Below, piece after piece: positions 16,152 to 25,293 of a stretch of 64,000 nucleotides of DNA. The first letter of the stretch is position 1. Every line of letters starts with the position of its first letter. The DNA lies in NCBI GenBank assembly GCA_024279425.1, contig JAJRRO010000031.1, forward strand, positions 62,001 through 126,000, read 5' to 3'. Under the pieces are notes generated by a model that saw only the letters and a list, made by a program, of their open reading frames with translations, searched no databases and was not told the origin of the DNA. The translations under genes were made by a program, and so were the position numbers. Origin of the DNA: Bacteroidota bacterium. GTDB taxonomy: Bacteria > Bacteroidota > Bacteroidia > Flavobacteriales > Flavobacteriaceae.

Positions 16152-18017
16152 CTATAAATTTAAAGTGAAACCCATATTTATATTCCTTCCCCTAGTGGTA
16201 AAACCAATTACCTCAACAAATTCCTCATTCAAAAGGTTGCTGGCATTTAAAAACAACTTTAATTTATTTAAAAGCAGTTCATGTTCCACATAAAAATTTA
16301 GCAATGAAAAAGATGCTAATGACATATCGGTAAAAGTGTTGAAATCGGTATCGATCCTTGCACCCGTATACGCATAATTGATTGAGGCATTGGTCTTATT
16401 GGAAAAAGCATAGGTAAATGCAGTATTGATCTTATGTTTGGGAATACGAATGGCATTGTCCCCATTTCGCTCTGTAAAGGTGTAATTGATGTTCAAATCA
16501 AGGTTTTTAGACGGTTTCCAAAATAATTCAGTTTCGATGCCTTTTACGTTGATGATATCAGCAATATTGATACTTACAAAATTTTGATCAAACCCAATGG
16601 TATTCTCCTCTTTTCTATCAAAGTAGAGCACACTGACCCTTAATTTGCCATGTATTGCATATTCCAATCCCCCTTCCAAGGTCCTGTTCTCCTCTGGATC
16701 TAAATCAGGATTCGCCCCAAAATCACCGAACAGTTGAGTCAAATTCGGGGTAATGTAAGAAGTGGCATAGGAACCCAAAAGTTTTACATATCCGCTATGG
16801 GTACTAATTGAATATGAGGGATTGATATTATAGACAAGATGGTTCCCGTATTCTGAGTGATTATTCAGCCTCCCGCCAACATTCAAGTTCAGTCCATAGT
16901 TAGATATATATACCAGATTGGCATATGGATCTACAATTGTAAATTCCGCATTATCACTAAAAATGGCTTTGTCTTTTATGTAATTTACTCCTAAAATGGT
17001 GTGCCACTTTCCGTTAATAATATATTTATTGTACAAATCAGCAACGAGGTTCTCGCCCTTGAATATCGTTGGGAAACTACTTTTGGAATCTGATTCATAG
17101 TCAGAAAAGCTGGTATTGAGATATATTGAGCCCGAACCATAGTTGTAAATGGAAGAGAAGCCTGCTCTTTTTTGTTCACTTATGAACGCGTAGGGTGCAT
17201 CAATTAAACCAAAAGATTCATCAAACTCCGTTGAAAGCTTGGTGTGATTTCCATAAACGGTCAAATCAAAATTATCGGAAATTTGATACCCAACTTTGAT
17301 ATTTGTGCTATAATGCGATGTAGGGTCTTCTTCATCTGTTGGAGTATTCAAGGCAGATAAACCACTAGAGTAGCGATTGGAAAAACCAACAGTATACGTC
17401 AGTTTGTTTAAAGTACCACTTACCAGCGCAGCATTCGAAAAATTCGCCACATTGTAATTTTGGTCTTTTACCGTCTGATTGGTTCCTAAACTCGATTGAA
17501 AATTTCCGGAAATTTTGGCCTGTGAGGCCTTTTTAGTGGTTACATTGATTACTGCCGTTGCTGCATTAGCCCCATATAAAGTACTTGCCGCCCCTTTTAT
17601 TATTTCTATTGATTCAATATTTGAAAGTGACAGCAATCTCAAATCATATTCTTGTGAAAACGAAGAAGGATCTGAAGCCCGAACCCCATCAACAACAACC
17701 AAAACTTGTCTACCTCTTCCCCCTCTAGCAAAAACACCAAAAACGGTACCCTGTCTGCCCCTACTTCCGGAGATTTCAATGCCGCTTCTGGCATTGATGA
17801 TCTCTGCTACCGTTCGGCCTTGATTGCGTTCCAACTCTTCGCGGGTGATTTTAATGACAGTTTTCCCTGAGTTTTCCCTTTTCAGGGCAAAGCGGGAATC
17901 ACTGACAACCACTTCATCCAATTTTTGAATACCAATAGAATCATTTTGCACTTCTTGTGCCCTAATACCAGCGCATGCCAATAGAGCAGCACTTAGGTTT
18001 AAAACCTTTTTGTTCAT
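16152..18017 (-). CDS. btuB: TonB-dependent outer-membrane receptor, vitamin B12 (BtuB-like)
   Basis: A 621-residue TonB-dependent transporter. After a signal peptide (cleaved near I-R-A-Q) comes a TonB-box-like K-L-D-E-V-V-V-S, then the plug: R-E-E-L-E-R-N-Q-G-R-T-V-A-E-I-I, V-L-V-V-V-D-G-V-R, S-I-E-I-I-K-G-A-A-S-T-L-Y-G-A-N-A. A 22-strand barrel fills the rest. The size of about 620 is that of BtuB rather than of SusC-type receptors. The cobalamin riboswitch directly upstream on the same strand makes B12 or another corrinoid the likely ligand. Imported substrate would pass to the ABC importer encoded divergently at 18437-21416. Confidence 0.92.
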   Translation of the reverse strand: MNKKVLNLSAALLACAGIRAQEVQNDSIGIQKLDEVVVSDSRFALKRENSGKTVIKITREELERNQGRTVAEIINARSGIEISGSRGRQGTVFGVFARGGRGRQVLVVVDGVRASDPSSFSQEYDLRLLSLSNIESIEIIKGAASTLYGANAATAVINVTTKKASQAKISGNFQSSLGTNQTVKDQNYNVANFSNAALVSGTLNKLTYTVGFSNRYSSGLSALNTPTDEEDPTSHYSTNIKVGYQISDNFDLTVYGNHTKLSTEFDESFGLIDAPYAFISEQKRAGFSSIYNYGSGSIYLNTSFSDYESDSKSSFPTIFKGENLVADLYNKYIINGKWHTILGVNYIKDKAIFSDNAEFTIVDPYANLVYISNYGLNLNVGGRLNNHSEYGNHLVYNINPSYSISTHSGYVKLLGSYATSYITPNLTQLFGDFGANPDLDPEENRTLEGGLEYAIHGKLRVSVLYFDRKEENTIGFDQNFVSINIADIINVKGIETELFWKPSKNLDLNINYTFTERNGDNAIRIPKHKINTAFTYAFSNKTNASINYAYTGARIDTDFNTFTDMSLASFSLLNFYVEHELLLNKLKLFLNASNLLNEEFVEVIGFTTRGRNINMGFTLNL

Positions 18018-18099
18018 TTCGTTTAGTGAATAAACGGGAGAATAGTATGCGTGTACACATACGAAAACTTTTATCCCGAAAGTTTAACAATGTTTTTTT

Positions 18100-18350
18100 G
18101 AATTTGGCAGGTCTCCTGACTTGCGTACTACCATCGACCTTCCCGCCAGTGCCGATTTTTTTGGTTTCCAATTTAGAAGCAGAACCAAAATCGAGCAGAT
18201 ACCGAAATAAATTCGGTCTCAGCAGTGGTATTTTGAAGATATGGTAGCCATCCCGACTACTCGGGACAAAGCTTACAGTTGCGGGAACAGTTCCAGACTT
18301 ATACTGGATTCCCTTTTAATCCCTTCACTCGAAAATGAATAGAACCAACA
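18100..18350 (-). promoter_or_regulatory. cobalamin (B12) riboswitch
   Basis: Read on the minus strand, the conserved blocks of the adenosylcobalamin aptamer appear in order: GGGAATCC near 18312, CCCGCAACTGTAA at 18285-18273, CACTGGCGGGAAGG at 18151-18138, and the 3' closing block AGTCAGGAGACCTGCC at 18121-18106. The btuB ATG lies 88 bases further on. This 3' spacer contains no clear T-run terminator, so control is probably at translation, with B12 binding reducing expression of btuB and the following binding-protein gene. Confidence 0.93.
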
Positions 18351-18357
18351 TTCAGGA

Positions 18358-18365
18358 CAAAAATA
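18358..18365 (-). promoter_or_regulatory. -7 promoter box ahead of the B12 riboswitch
   Basis: On the minus strand TATTTTTG matches TAnnTTTG and would start transcription close to the 5' end of the riboswitch. Confidence 0.5.
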
Positions 18366-18406
18366 AACATTTTGTTTAATCTTTCTGGCTAAACATCAAA
18401 TAACAC

Positions 18407-18414
18407 TACTTTTG
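18407..18414 (+). promoter_or_regulatory. -7 promoter box of the divergent ABC importer
   Basis: TACTTTTG matches TAnnTTTG and lies 22 bases before the TTG start at 18437. The short leader leaves no room for a riboswitch on this strand, so the importer is not under the same RNA control as btuB. Confidence 0.55.
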
Positions 18415-18436
18415 AAAATATTTTAAAACTCTTGCC

Positions 18437-19579
18437 TTGTACAAATTCATAGGTCTTCTATCTTTACTCGTTTTTTTTTCTTGCAAACAAGAAAAAAGCA
18501 TCCCCATTTCATCTCCTCAAAAGCATGAAAAAACAATCTCCTATGCCAAAGGATTTTCGATAGAAAAATTGGATTCTGGAATCTCAATAATTCAAATAAC
18601 CTCTCCGTGGCCCAATGCAGAAAACGCATTTACCTACGCTTTGATCCCTGCAGAAATATTGCCACATACCACTTTGAATAAAAATGACTATGATGCTTTT
18701 ATCACAACCCCAGTAGAACGAATCATTGTAACATCGACCACTCATATTCCCGCATTGGAAGCACTGGAAAGCATCGATAAATTGGTAGGGTTTCCGAATA
18801 CGGATCTTATATCTTCAAAAAGCGCACGGGAAAGGATTGATAATAATCTGGTTCAGGAACTTGGAAATAATGAATTCATAAATACCGAATTGGTTATGGA
18901 ATTGAATCCAGATGTGGTTGTAGGATTTGGGATGAACAGTGGAAACAAGGCATATGAGACCATACAACGATCCAATATCCCTGTAGTCTATAACGGGGAA
19001 TGGACAGAAGAAACACCTCTAGGAAAAGCAGAATGGATCAAGTTTTTTGCACCTTTTTTTCAAAAAGAAGCAAAAGCTGATAGTATATTCAGAACCATCG
19101 AAGAGTCATATAAAAAGACTAAAATACTGGCCAGTAGTGCAAAAAACAAGCCTACCGTAGTAACCGGAGGGCTTTATAAGGATGTTTGGCATGTTGCTGG
19201 TGGCAAAAGTTGGATGGCTCAATTCTTAAGCGATGCCCAAACCAATTATCTATGGGCCAATAACGATCAGGTGGGTGGTATGGCATTGAGTTTAGAAAGC
19301 GTACTTAGTAAGAGTCAACATGCCGATTTTTGGTTAAATCCTTCTATGCTTACTTCCTACGATGAAATGAAACAATCGAGCCGACATTACGAACAATTTG
19401 ATGCCTTCAAAAACCAAAACGTCTACTCGAACACCATTACCAAAGGAGCTACGGGCGGTCTATTGTTCTATGAATTGGCTCCGCAACGGCCTGATCTGGT
19501 ATTGAAGGATCTTATTCATATATTCCATCCAGAGCTTTTACCAAATCATGAACCTCTCTTTTTTAAGCCTTTGAAGTAA
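18437..19579 (+). CDS. btuF: ABC transporter substrate-binding lipoprotein (B12/iron-chelate type)
   Basis: A 380-residue binding protein of the FecB/BtuF class, anchored as a lipoprotein (lipobox V-F-F-S-C, Cys16). The fold shows R-I-I-V-T-S-T-T-H-I-P-A-L-E-A-L, N-P-D-V-V-V-G-F-G, I-P-V-V-Y-N-G-E-W-T-E and the C-terminal A-P-Q-R-P-D-L-V-L-K-D, all usual for the family. I take TTG 18437 as the start: it gives a complete signal peptide, and no ATG is available in frame upstream. The permease gene follows with no gap. The divergent riboswitch-controlled btuB supports corrinoid as ligand; iron-siderophore is the main alternative. The symbol is by context. Confidence 0.85.
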   Translation: MYKFIGLLSLLVFFSCKQEKSIPISSPQKHEKTISYAKGFSIEKLDSGISIIQITSPWPNAENAFTYALIPAEILPHTTLNKNDYDAFITTPVERIIVTSTTHIPALEALESIDKLVGFPNTDLISSKSARERIDNNLVQELGNNEFINTELVMELNPDVVVGFGMNSGNKAYETIQRSNIPVVYNGEWTEETPLGKAEWIKFFAPFFQKEAKADSIFRTIEESYKKTKILASSAKNKPTVVTGGLYKDVWHVAGGKSWMAQFLSDAQTNYLWANNDQVGGMALSLESVLSKSQHADFWLNPSMLTSYDEMKQSSRHYEQFDAFKNQNVYSNTITKGATGGLLFYELAPQRPDLVLKDLIHIFHPELLPNHEPLFFKPLK

Positions 19580-20611
19580 TTGAATACTCAAAAAAAATAT
19601 CGACTATTCTTTGTATTGCTGCTATTGGCGCTATTGGTTTGCTTGGTTATAAATATTAGTCTTGGTTCTGTTTCAATACCACTTAAGGATACTTTTTATG
19701 TTATTCTTGGAAATTCCGTGCAGAATGATTCTTGGAATAATATTATATGGAACTATAGAATTCCGAAAGCATTTACTGCAATCTTGGTTGGCAGCGGTTT
19801 GGCATTGAGTGGTTTATTGATGCAGACTTTGTTTAGAAATCCATTGGCGGGGCCCTTTGTATTGGGCATCAGTTCGGGAGCCAGCTTGGGTGCAGCATTA
19901 TTGATCATGGGGTCTTCTCTTTTTTCCGGGATGCTTAGTTTTACATTTGTTAATGATCTATCCTTGGCAATTGCAGCCAGTGTAGGAAGTTTTTTGGTGC
20001 TACTTGTGGTAATGATAGTTGCGGTAAAGATTAAGGACACTATGGCATTACTCATTATTGGGTTGATGTTTGGTAGTATCACTACGGCCATAGTAAGTAT
20101 CCTCTCCTACTTTACCAATGCTGAAAAATTACGACAATACATATACTGGTCCTTTGGGAGTGTGGGCAATCTGTCGTGGCAACAATTATTGATTTTATTG
20201 ACAATTATCTTAGCGGGTGTATTGCTCAGTATTATATCAATAAAACCATTGAATTCATTGCTTTTGGGAGAAAACTATGCTCGTAGTTTGGGTGTCAACT
20301 TAAAAAGATCACGCTATATCATCATACTGGCAACTGGTTTATTGGCTGGGGGGATTACTGCCTTTGCCGGCCCAATTGCTTTTATAGGATTAGCGGTACC
20401 TCATTTAACAAGACAGATTTTCAATACAACTGATCATAAAGTACTCGTTCCCGCTGTTTTGGTCTATGGCGCCATATTAATGCTGATCTGTGATACCATT
20501 GCCCAATTACCTGCCTCAGTAAATGTATTACCCATTAATGCAATCACATCGATAATTGGAGCTCCTGTCGTTATTTGGCTGTTGGTTCGGAAAAAGAAAA
20601 TGATTTTTTAA
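19580..20611 (+). CDS. btuC: FecCD-family ABC permease (BtuC-like)
   Basis: A 343-residue inner-membrane permease with about ten transmembrane helices. Family hallmarks are W-N-Y-R-I-P-K-A-F-T-A-I-L-V-G-S-G-L-A-L-S-G-L-L-M-Q (here W-N-Y-R-I-P replaces the usual 'RLPR'), N-P-L-A-G-P-F-V-L-G-I-S-S-G-A-S and, near the end, the coupling segment G-P-I-A-F-I-G-L-A-V-P-H-L-T-R. It starts with TTG directly after the TAA of the binding-protein gene, so the two are translationally linked. Together with the ATPase that follows it forms a type II importer of the B12/siderophore class. The closing K-K-K-M-I-F tail is cytosolic. Confidence 0.9.
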   Translation: MNTQKKYRLFFVLLLLALLVCLVINISLGSVSIPLKDTFYVILGNSVQNDSWNNIIWNYRIPKAFTAILVGSGLALSGLLMQTLFRNPLAGPFVLGISSGASLGAALLIMGSSLFSGMLSFTFVNDLSLAIAASVGSFLVLLVVMIVAVKIKDTMALLIIGLMFGSITTAIVSILSYFTNAEKLRQYIYWSFGSVGNLSWQQLLILLTIILAGVLLSIISIKPLNSLLLGENYARSLGVNLKRSRYIIILATGLLAGGITAFAGPIAFIGLAVPHLTRQIFNTTDHKVLVPAVLVYGAILMLICDTIAQLPASVNVLPINAITSIIGAPVVIWLLVRKKKMIF

Positions 20612-20616
20612 AAAGT

Positions 20617-21416
20617 ATGCTATTACGTTAGACAAAAAACATATCGTCCTTGAAGTAGAAGACCTTAGCATAGGTTACCCATCTAAAAAGCAAACGTCGG
20701 TTATTGCCGAAGAGGTTAATTTCTCTTTGTTACAAGGTGAAATGTCTGCTATTATAGGAATAAACGGCATTGGAAAATCTACTTTGTTACGGACCATTGG
20801 AAAAATACAGCCCAAGTTATCAGGATCGATCCTTCTAAATAGCAGGGATCTGAAAAGTTACAATGCATTGGATTTGGCCTCACTATTGAGTATTGTTCTA
20901 ACAGAACCCTTGGTTTCAAAAAATTTGACGGTTCTTGAACTCATAGCCTTGGGTAGACAGCCCTATACCAATTGGATCGGTACGTTATCTGACAAGGACA
21001 AAGTCAAGATCCAAGAAGCCATTACCATGGTCGATTTATCTGACCTTCAGTATAAAAAGTGCTATGAGCTTAGTGATGGACAATTGCAACGTGTTATGAT
21101 TGCACGCGCCTTGGCACAGGATACAGCGATAATTTTACTTGACGAGCCTACATCACATTTGGACCTTCACCATAAAGTACAAATCTTTAAACTGTTAAAG
21201 TCAATCGCCCATAAAACAAATAAAACCATATTGTTTACGAGCCATGAAATAGAAATGGCCATTCAACTCTGTGATAAGATATTGGTACTTAATAAAGAAG
21301 TTCATGATTTTGGCAAACCAGATGAACTAATTCAAAAATCAGCTTTCGAGAAACTATTCCCCATAGATACTGTCAGCTTTGACCCTAGTACGGGCTCCTT
21401 CAAAATAAAAAAGTAA
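20617..21416 (+). CDS. btuD: ABC importer ATPase (BtuD/FecE-like); start codon region appears damaged
   Basis: Nucleotide-binding subunit: Walker A G-I-N-G-I-G-K-S-T, signature L-S-D-G-Q-L-Q-R (a D replaces the usual G of LSGGQ), Walker B I-I-L-L-D-E-P-T, H-loop T-S-H-E. The coding frame is open from 20604 and reads A-I-T-L-D-K-K-H-I-V-L-E-V-E-D-L-S-I-G-Y, the first strand and A-loop Tyr every such ATPase needs, but it has no ATG, GTG or TTG before 20727. ATG 20617 is one base out of frame and stops after four codons; one extra G would join it as ATG-GCT. So either a one-base deletion has hit the start, or the base is missing from the assembly. Starting at TTG 20727 would lose the A-loop. Confidence 0.8.
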
Positions 21417-21480
21417 TATCTAGGGTGAACAAATTTTAATGTCAAACCTCTATCTTTACTTCAAAGAAGTTTAAAGTAAA

Positions 21481-22821
21481 ATGAATATTTACCTTCCATG
21501 TATTATAATCGGATTAATAAGTTTGGCCGTCGGCTACTTTCTAGGCAATTACATCCAAAAATTAAAAACGAAGTCTAGTCAAAGTGCCTTGGAAGAGGAG
21601 CGGAGACAGTTAGAACGTATAAAGAAGGACTTGGAAAATCGGAATTTAGGTTTGGAAAATGAAAAAGATGAATTGCGTTCCGAAAAAGAGCAATTGGGTA
21701 ATGAGATTGTTCGTTATCAGGCCGATTTGGAACATATATCCTTAAAGAACAAGGAACAAAAGGAAGAGGTCGAAAAACTTCAAGAAAAGTTTACCAAGGA
21801 ATTCGAAAACTTGGCTAATAAGATTTTGGATGAAAAAAGCAGCAAATTCACCGAGCAGAATCAAAAGAACATAAAAAACCTACTTTCCCCCTTACAAGAA
21901 AGGATAAAAACATTTGAAGATAAAGTAGAAAGATCTCAGAAAGAGAGCATTAGTATGCACTCCGCTCTTAAAGAGCAATTATTGAATCTTCAAAACCAAA
22001 ATCTGAAAATCACCCAAGAAGCAGAAAATTTGACAAAAGCCTTAAAAGGAGATAGTAAAATGCAGGGGAATTGGGGGGAATTGGTATTGGAACGTGTTTT
22101 GGAAAAATCGGGCTTAGAAAAGGATCGCGAATATTCGGTACAACAAAGTTTTACACTAGAGGATGGCTCTCGGGTTTTGCCCGATGTAATTATTCATCTC
22201 CCTGATGGCAAAAAAATGATCGTGGATTCGAAAGTCTCCCTCACCGATTATGAACGTTACATAAATGCAGAAGACGATTTACAAGAGAAATTTTTAAAAG
22301 ACCATATCAACTCCATACGAAAGCATGTCGACCAATTATCGGACAAAAAATATGAGGACCTGTATGAAATGGAAAGTCCCGATTTTGTCTTGATGTTCAT
22401 TCCAATAGAACCAGCCTTCGCTATAGCGATAAACCAAGACAATACTTTATATAATAAGGCTTTTGAGCAAAATATAGTGATTGTAACTCCCTCGACCCTC
22501 TTAGCCACATTAAGGACCATTGATAGCATGTGGAACAATGAAAAACATCAGCGCAATGCCATAGAGATAGCTAGGCAGGCGGGTGCCCTTTATGACAAGT
22601 TTGAAGGATTCGTCTCAGATTTGACCAAGGTGGGAAAAAAAATGGATGAGGCCAAGACCGAATATAAAGGAGCCATGAACAAATTGGTGGAAGGTCGAGG
22701 TAACTTGGTAACGAGTGTTGAAAAACTGAAAAAAATGGGTGCTAAGGCCAAAAAGTCAATTCCAGAGCCTATTCTGAAACGTGCACAAGAAGACGATTAT
22801 GAAGAACCCATAAAGTTTTAA
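21481..22821 (+). CDS. rmuC: DNA recombination protein RmuC homologue
   Basis: A 446-residue protein with an N-terminal membrane anchor (about 3-20), a long charged coiled coil (about 30-180, E-E-E-R-R-Q-L-E-R-I-K-K-D and similar) and a C-terminal nuclease-like RmuC domain. Typical segments are M-Q-G-N-W-G-E-L-V-L-E-R-V-L-E, L-P-D-V-I-I-H-L-P-D-G-K, V-D-S-K-V-S-L-T-D-Y and F-V-L-M-F-I-P-I-E-P-A-F. In E. coli RmuC limits recombination at inverted repeats, and its activity has not been fully defined. The gene begins 64 bases after the B12 ATPase and ends 2 bases before the thioesterase gene. Confidence 0.93.
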   Translation: MNIYLPCIIIGLISLAVGYFLGNYIQKLKTKSSQSALEEERRQLERIKKDLENRNLGLENEKDELRSEKEQLGNEIVRYQADLEHISLKNKEQKEEVEKLQEKFTKEFENLANKILDEKSSKFTEQNQKNIKNLLSPLQERIKTFEDKVERSQKESISMHSALKEQLLNLQNQNLKITQEAENLTKALKGDSKMQGNWGELVLERVLEKSGLEKDREYSVQQSFTLEDGSRVLPDVIIHLPDGKKMIVDSKVSLTDYERYINAEDDLQEKFLKDHINSIRKHVDQLSDKKYEDLYEMESPDFVLMFIPIEPAFAIAINQDNTLYNKAFEQNIVIVTPSTLLATLRTIDSMWNNEKHQRNAIEIARQAGALYDKFEGFVSDLTKVGKKMDEAKTEYKGAMNKLVEGRGNLVTSVEKLKKMGAKAKKSIPEPILKRAQEDDYEEPIKF

Positions 22822-22823
22822 GA

Positions 22824-23372
22824 ATGCCCAAGTACAAATCAGCCAAAGAATCGCAAGTTTCGATAACAGAATTGATGCTTCCTGCACATTCCAATTTTAG
22901 TGGAAAAGTACACGGAGGGCATATTCTAAACCTTATGGATCAAATTGCATTTGCATGTGCATCAAAACACTCGCAACAGTATTGCGTGACCGCTTCTGTC
23001 AATAAAGTCGATTTTCTTAACCCTATCGAAGTTGGAGAATTGGTCACCTTAAAGGCATCGATCAACTATACCGGAAATACCTCTATGGTAGTAGGGGTTC
23101 GGGTAGAATCTGAAAACATTACCACAGGAAAAATAAAACACTGTAATTCTTCATATTTTACTATGGTGGCCAAAGATGCGAGCGGTAAAAATGTTGTGAT
23201 TCCCGGCTTGATCATTGAAAATGAACAGGGAATAAGACGGTTTACACGAAGTATGCATCGTAAGGAAGAGGCTATAAAACGCAGTGCAAAATTTAGAGCT
23301 TCAAAATATAAGGTCAAGGAACATTTAGAACTATTAAAAAGTGAGAATGTTGAAGTTAAATACAAAAAATAG
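22824..23372 (+). CDS. acyl-CoA thioesterase, hotdog fold
   Basis: A 182-residue YciA/BACH-type acyl-CoA thioesterase that hydrolyses acyl-CoA to free acid and CoA. The conserved block is S-G-K-V-H-G-G-H-I-L-N-L-M-D-Q-I-A-F-A-C-A, with the aspartate of the active site, followed by the strand V-D-F-L-N-P-I-E-V-G-E-L-V. The C-terminal ~60 residues are basic and helical (R-K-E-E-A-I-K-R-S-A-K-F-R), an extension common in Bacteroidota members. It is tightly packed between rmuC (2 bases) and gnd (11 bases), so all are likely co-transcribed although their functions differ. The preferred chain length cannot be read from the sequence. Confidence 0.88.
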   Translation: MPKYKSAKESQVSITELMLPAHSNFSGKVHGGHILNLMDQIAFACASKHSQQYCVTASVNKVDFLNPIEVGELVTLKASINYTGNTSMVVGVRVESENITTGKIKHCNSSYFTMVAKDASGKNVVIPGLIIENEQGIRRFTRSMHRKEEAIKRSAKFRASKYKVKEHLELLKSENVEVKYKK

Positions 23373-23383
23373 GAAGCACATAA

Positions 23384-24802
23384 ATGGATAGGTCTTTATA
23401 TGATTTTGGATTGGTGGGTTTAGGTGTAATGGGTCGAAATTTCATACTTAATGTCGCAGATAACGGTTTTACAGCCTTTGGTCACGATTTAGATGGAGAT
23501 AAGGTCAGCGCTTTAATCACAAAGGGGGGCAATCCTAGCAAGATAAATGCCTCTACAGAGGTTCAAACCTTCGTCAATTCATTATCCATTCCCAGAAAAA
23601 TTATGTTGTTGGTTCCTGCGGGAGAAATAGTGGATGCCGCGATAGAAAGTTTATTACCCCATTTGGATTCAGGAGATATTATTATAGACGGCGGAAATTC
23701 TTTTTTTACAGATACCAATAGAAGAGAATCATATTTGCAACTTAAAGGAATTCGTTTTTTTGGAGCGGGTGTTTCAGGCGGTGCTAAAGGAGCAAGGTTT
23801 GGTCCAAGTATTATGCCAGGAGGATCTAAAGAAGCATACCAAGAGGTACAACCTATTTTTGAAGCGGTAGCTGCCAAATACAAAGGAGAACCTTGTGTGG
23901 CCTATTTAGGCCCCAAATCGGCCGGCAACTATGTTAAAATGGTACATAACGGCATTGAATATGGACTGATGCAGTTGACCTCAGAAATCTATGACATCCT
24001 CAAAAGAGTAGGCAACTACAGTACTGTTGACCTTCAACGTACATTCTCTGAATGGAATAAAGGAAGATTACAGTCGTTTTTAGTAGAAATTACGGCAGAT
24101 ATCCTCAATAAGGAAGATGATAAAGGAGATGGATATTTGGTAGACAAGATATTGGACAAAGCCAAACAAAAAGGAACTGGAAAATGGACGTCCCAAAATG
24201 CGATGGATCTAGGGGTGCCCATACCCTCAATAGATATTGCCGTAAGTATGCGGGAAATTTCCGCCTTAAAAGAGGAACGCATCCAGGCCGATAGCCTATA
24301 TAGTCATTCCCCAATAGAAACCATGACCATTGGGGATATTGAAAAAATAGCTGAGGAAGCCTTATATTTTGCCTTTATCATTACCTATGCCCAAGGGTTG
24401 TATCAATTGGCAGAAGCTTCCAAGGAATATGCTTACAATCTGAATTTAAGTACTGTTGCCAAAATATGGAGGGCTGGTTGCATTATACGGGCTGGGATTT
24501 TGGAAGATATTTCCAAAGCCTTTTCAAAAAACGACAAGCTTTCGAACATTTTGTTGGACCACTCTTTTGTTGATAAAATAGAATCTACGGTAGGTTCTGC
24601 CCGAAAACTTGTACTATTGGGTATAAAAAATGGCATTCCGTTACCGGGCTTAACAAACTCACTGACCTATTTTGATGCATTAACATCCAACAAATTACCA
24701 TTAAACCTGATACAGGCTCAAAGGGACTATTTTGGTTCGCATACCTATGAAAGAACAGATATGGAAGGGGTTTTTCATACGGAATGGGAAAGTCAAAAAT
24801 GA
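23384..24802 (+). CDS. gnd: 6-phosphogluconate dehydrogenase (decarboxylating)
   Basis: A 472-residue enzyme of the oxidative pentose phosphate pathway: 6-phosphogluconate to ribulose 5-phosphate, CO2 and a reduced nicotinamide. The N-terminal Rossmann motif is G-L-G-V-M-G-R-N-F (13-21), with I-I-D-G-G-N-S-F-F-T-D-T following. G-V-S-G-G-A-K-G-A-R-F-G-P-S-I-M-P-G-G is the substrate-binding signature and K-M-V-H-N-G-I-E-Y-G-L-M-Q holds the catalytic Lys. It ends with H-T-Y-E-R-T-D-M-E-G-V-F-H-T-E-W, the normal C-terminal tail. The length is standard. No zwf or 6-phosphogluconolactonase gene lies beside it in the window. Confidence 0.96.
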   Translation: MDRSLYDFGLVGLGVMGRNFILNVADNGFTAFGHDLDGDKVSALITKGGNPSKINASTEVQTFVNSLSIPRKIMLLVPAGEIVDAAIESLLPHLDSGDIIIDGGNSFFTDTNRRESYLQLKGIRFFGAGVSGGAKGARFGPSIMPGGSKEAYQEVQPIFEAVAAKYKGEPCVAYLGPKSAGNYVKMVHNGIEYGLMQLTSEIYDILKRVGNYSTVDLQRTFSEWNKGRLQSFLVEITADILNKEDDKGDGYLVDKILDKAKQKGTGKWTSQNAMDLGVPIPSIDIAVSMREISALKEERIQADSLYSHSPIETMTIGDIEKIAEEALYFAFIITYAQGLYQLAEASKEYAYNLNLSTVAKIWRAGCIIRAGILEDISKAFSKNDKLSNILLDHSFVDKIESTVGSARKLVLLGIKNGIPLPGLTNSLTYFDALTSNKLPLNLIQAQRDYFGSHTYERTDMEGVFHTEWESQK

Positions 24803-24820
24803 AAGCGTTAAAGCCAGAAA

Positions 24821-25252
24821 GTGACTGAAAAACAAATAAAACACTTCTTTGAACGGATTGACAGCTTGACCTCCGAAAACAAGCCTCAGTTTGGCAAAAT
24901 GAACGTTAACCAAATGATATGCCATTGTGCGGATTTCTTCCGAATGGCGAAAGGAACCGAAAAAGCCATGGAATATGGGCAAGTTGATCCAAACGAAATA
25001 ATATCTCTTGTAAAATCAGGAAAATCTGCACCAGCTCCTAAAGGTTATGGGCAAGTCGAAGGAGATGGGACAAAGCCGACCAGTTTAGAAAATGACAAGA
25101 AAATCTTAAAAGAACACATTCGGGAATTCTCCAAACTATCAGACCAATACAATTATGCCGAACATCCCTATTTTGGACAACTCAACAAAAAACGTTGGAC
25201 GGGACTAGCTATATATCACCTCAATCATCATTTTGGACAATTTCAGGTGTAA
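24821..25252 (+). CDS. DUF1569 (DinB-like) protein
   Basis: A 143-residue cytosolic protein with a four-helix DinB-like layout. It starts at GTG 24821 and matches DUF1569. N-V-N-Q-M-I-C-H-C-A-D-F-F-R-M-A carries the first histidine, H-P-Y-F-G-Q-L-N-K-K-R-W-T-G-L-A-I-Y-H-L-N-H-H-F-G-Q-F is the C-terminal helix with the other His residues, and together they form the usual metal-binding triad. DinB-superfamily proteins include thiol-dependent transferases, but DUF1569 members have no assigned reaction. It follows gnd by 18 bases and closes this run of plus-strand genes, converging on carB. Confidence 0.85.
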   Translation: MTEKQIKHFFERIDSLTSENKPQFGKMNVNQMICHCADFFRMAKGTEKAMEYGQVDPNEIISLVKSGKSAPAPKGYGQVEGDGTKPTSLENDKKILKEHIREFSKLSDQYNYAEHPYFGQLNKKRWTGLAIYHLNHHFGQFQV

Positions 25253-25293
25253 TCAGTATTCTAATTCCTCTAATATGAGTATTCCGCGATTTA

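Noticed and set aside
18045-18062. Near-palindrome between riboswitch and btuB start as an operator
   Set aside because: It has two mismatched pairs and lies in the leader, where it may be part of the riboswitch expression platform; no separate evidence for a protein site.
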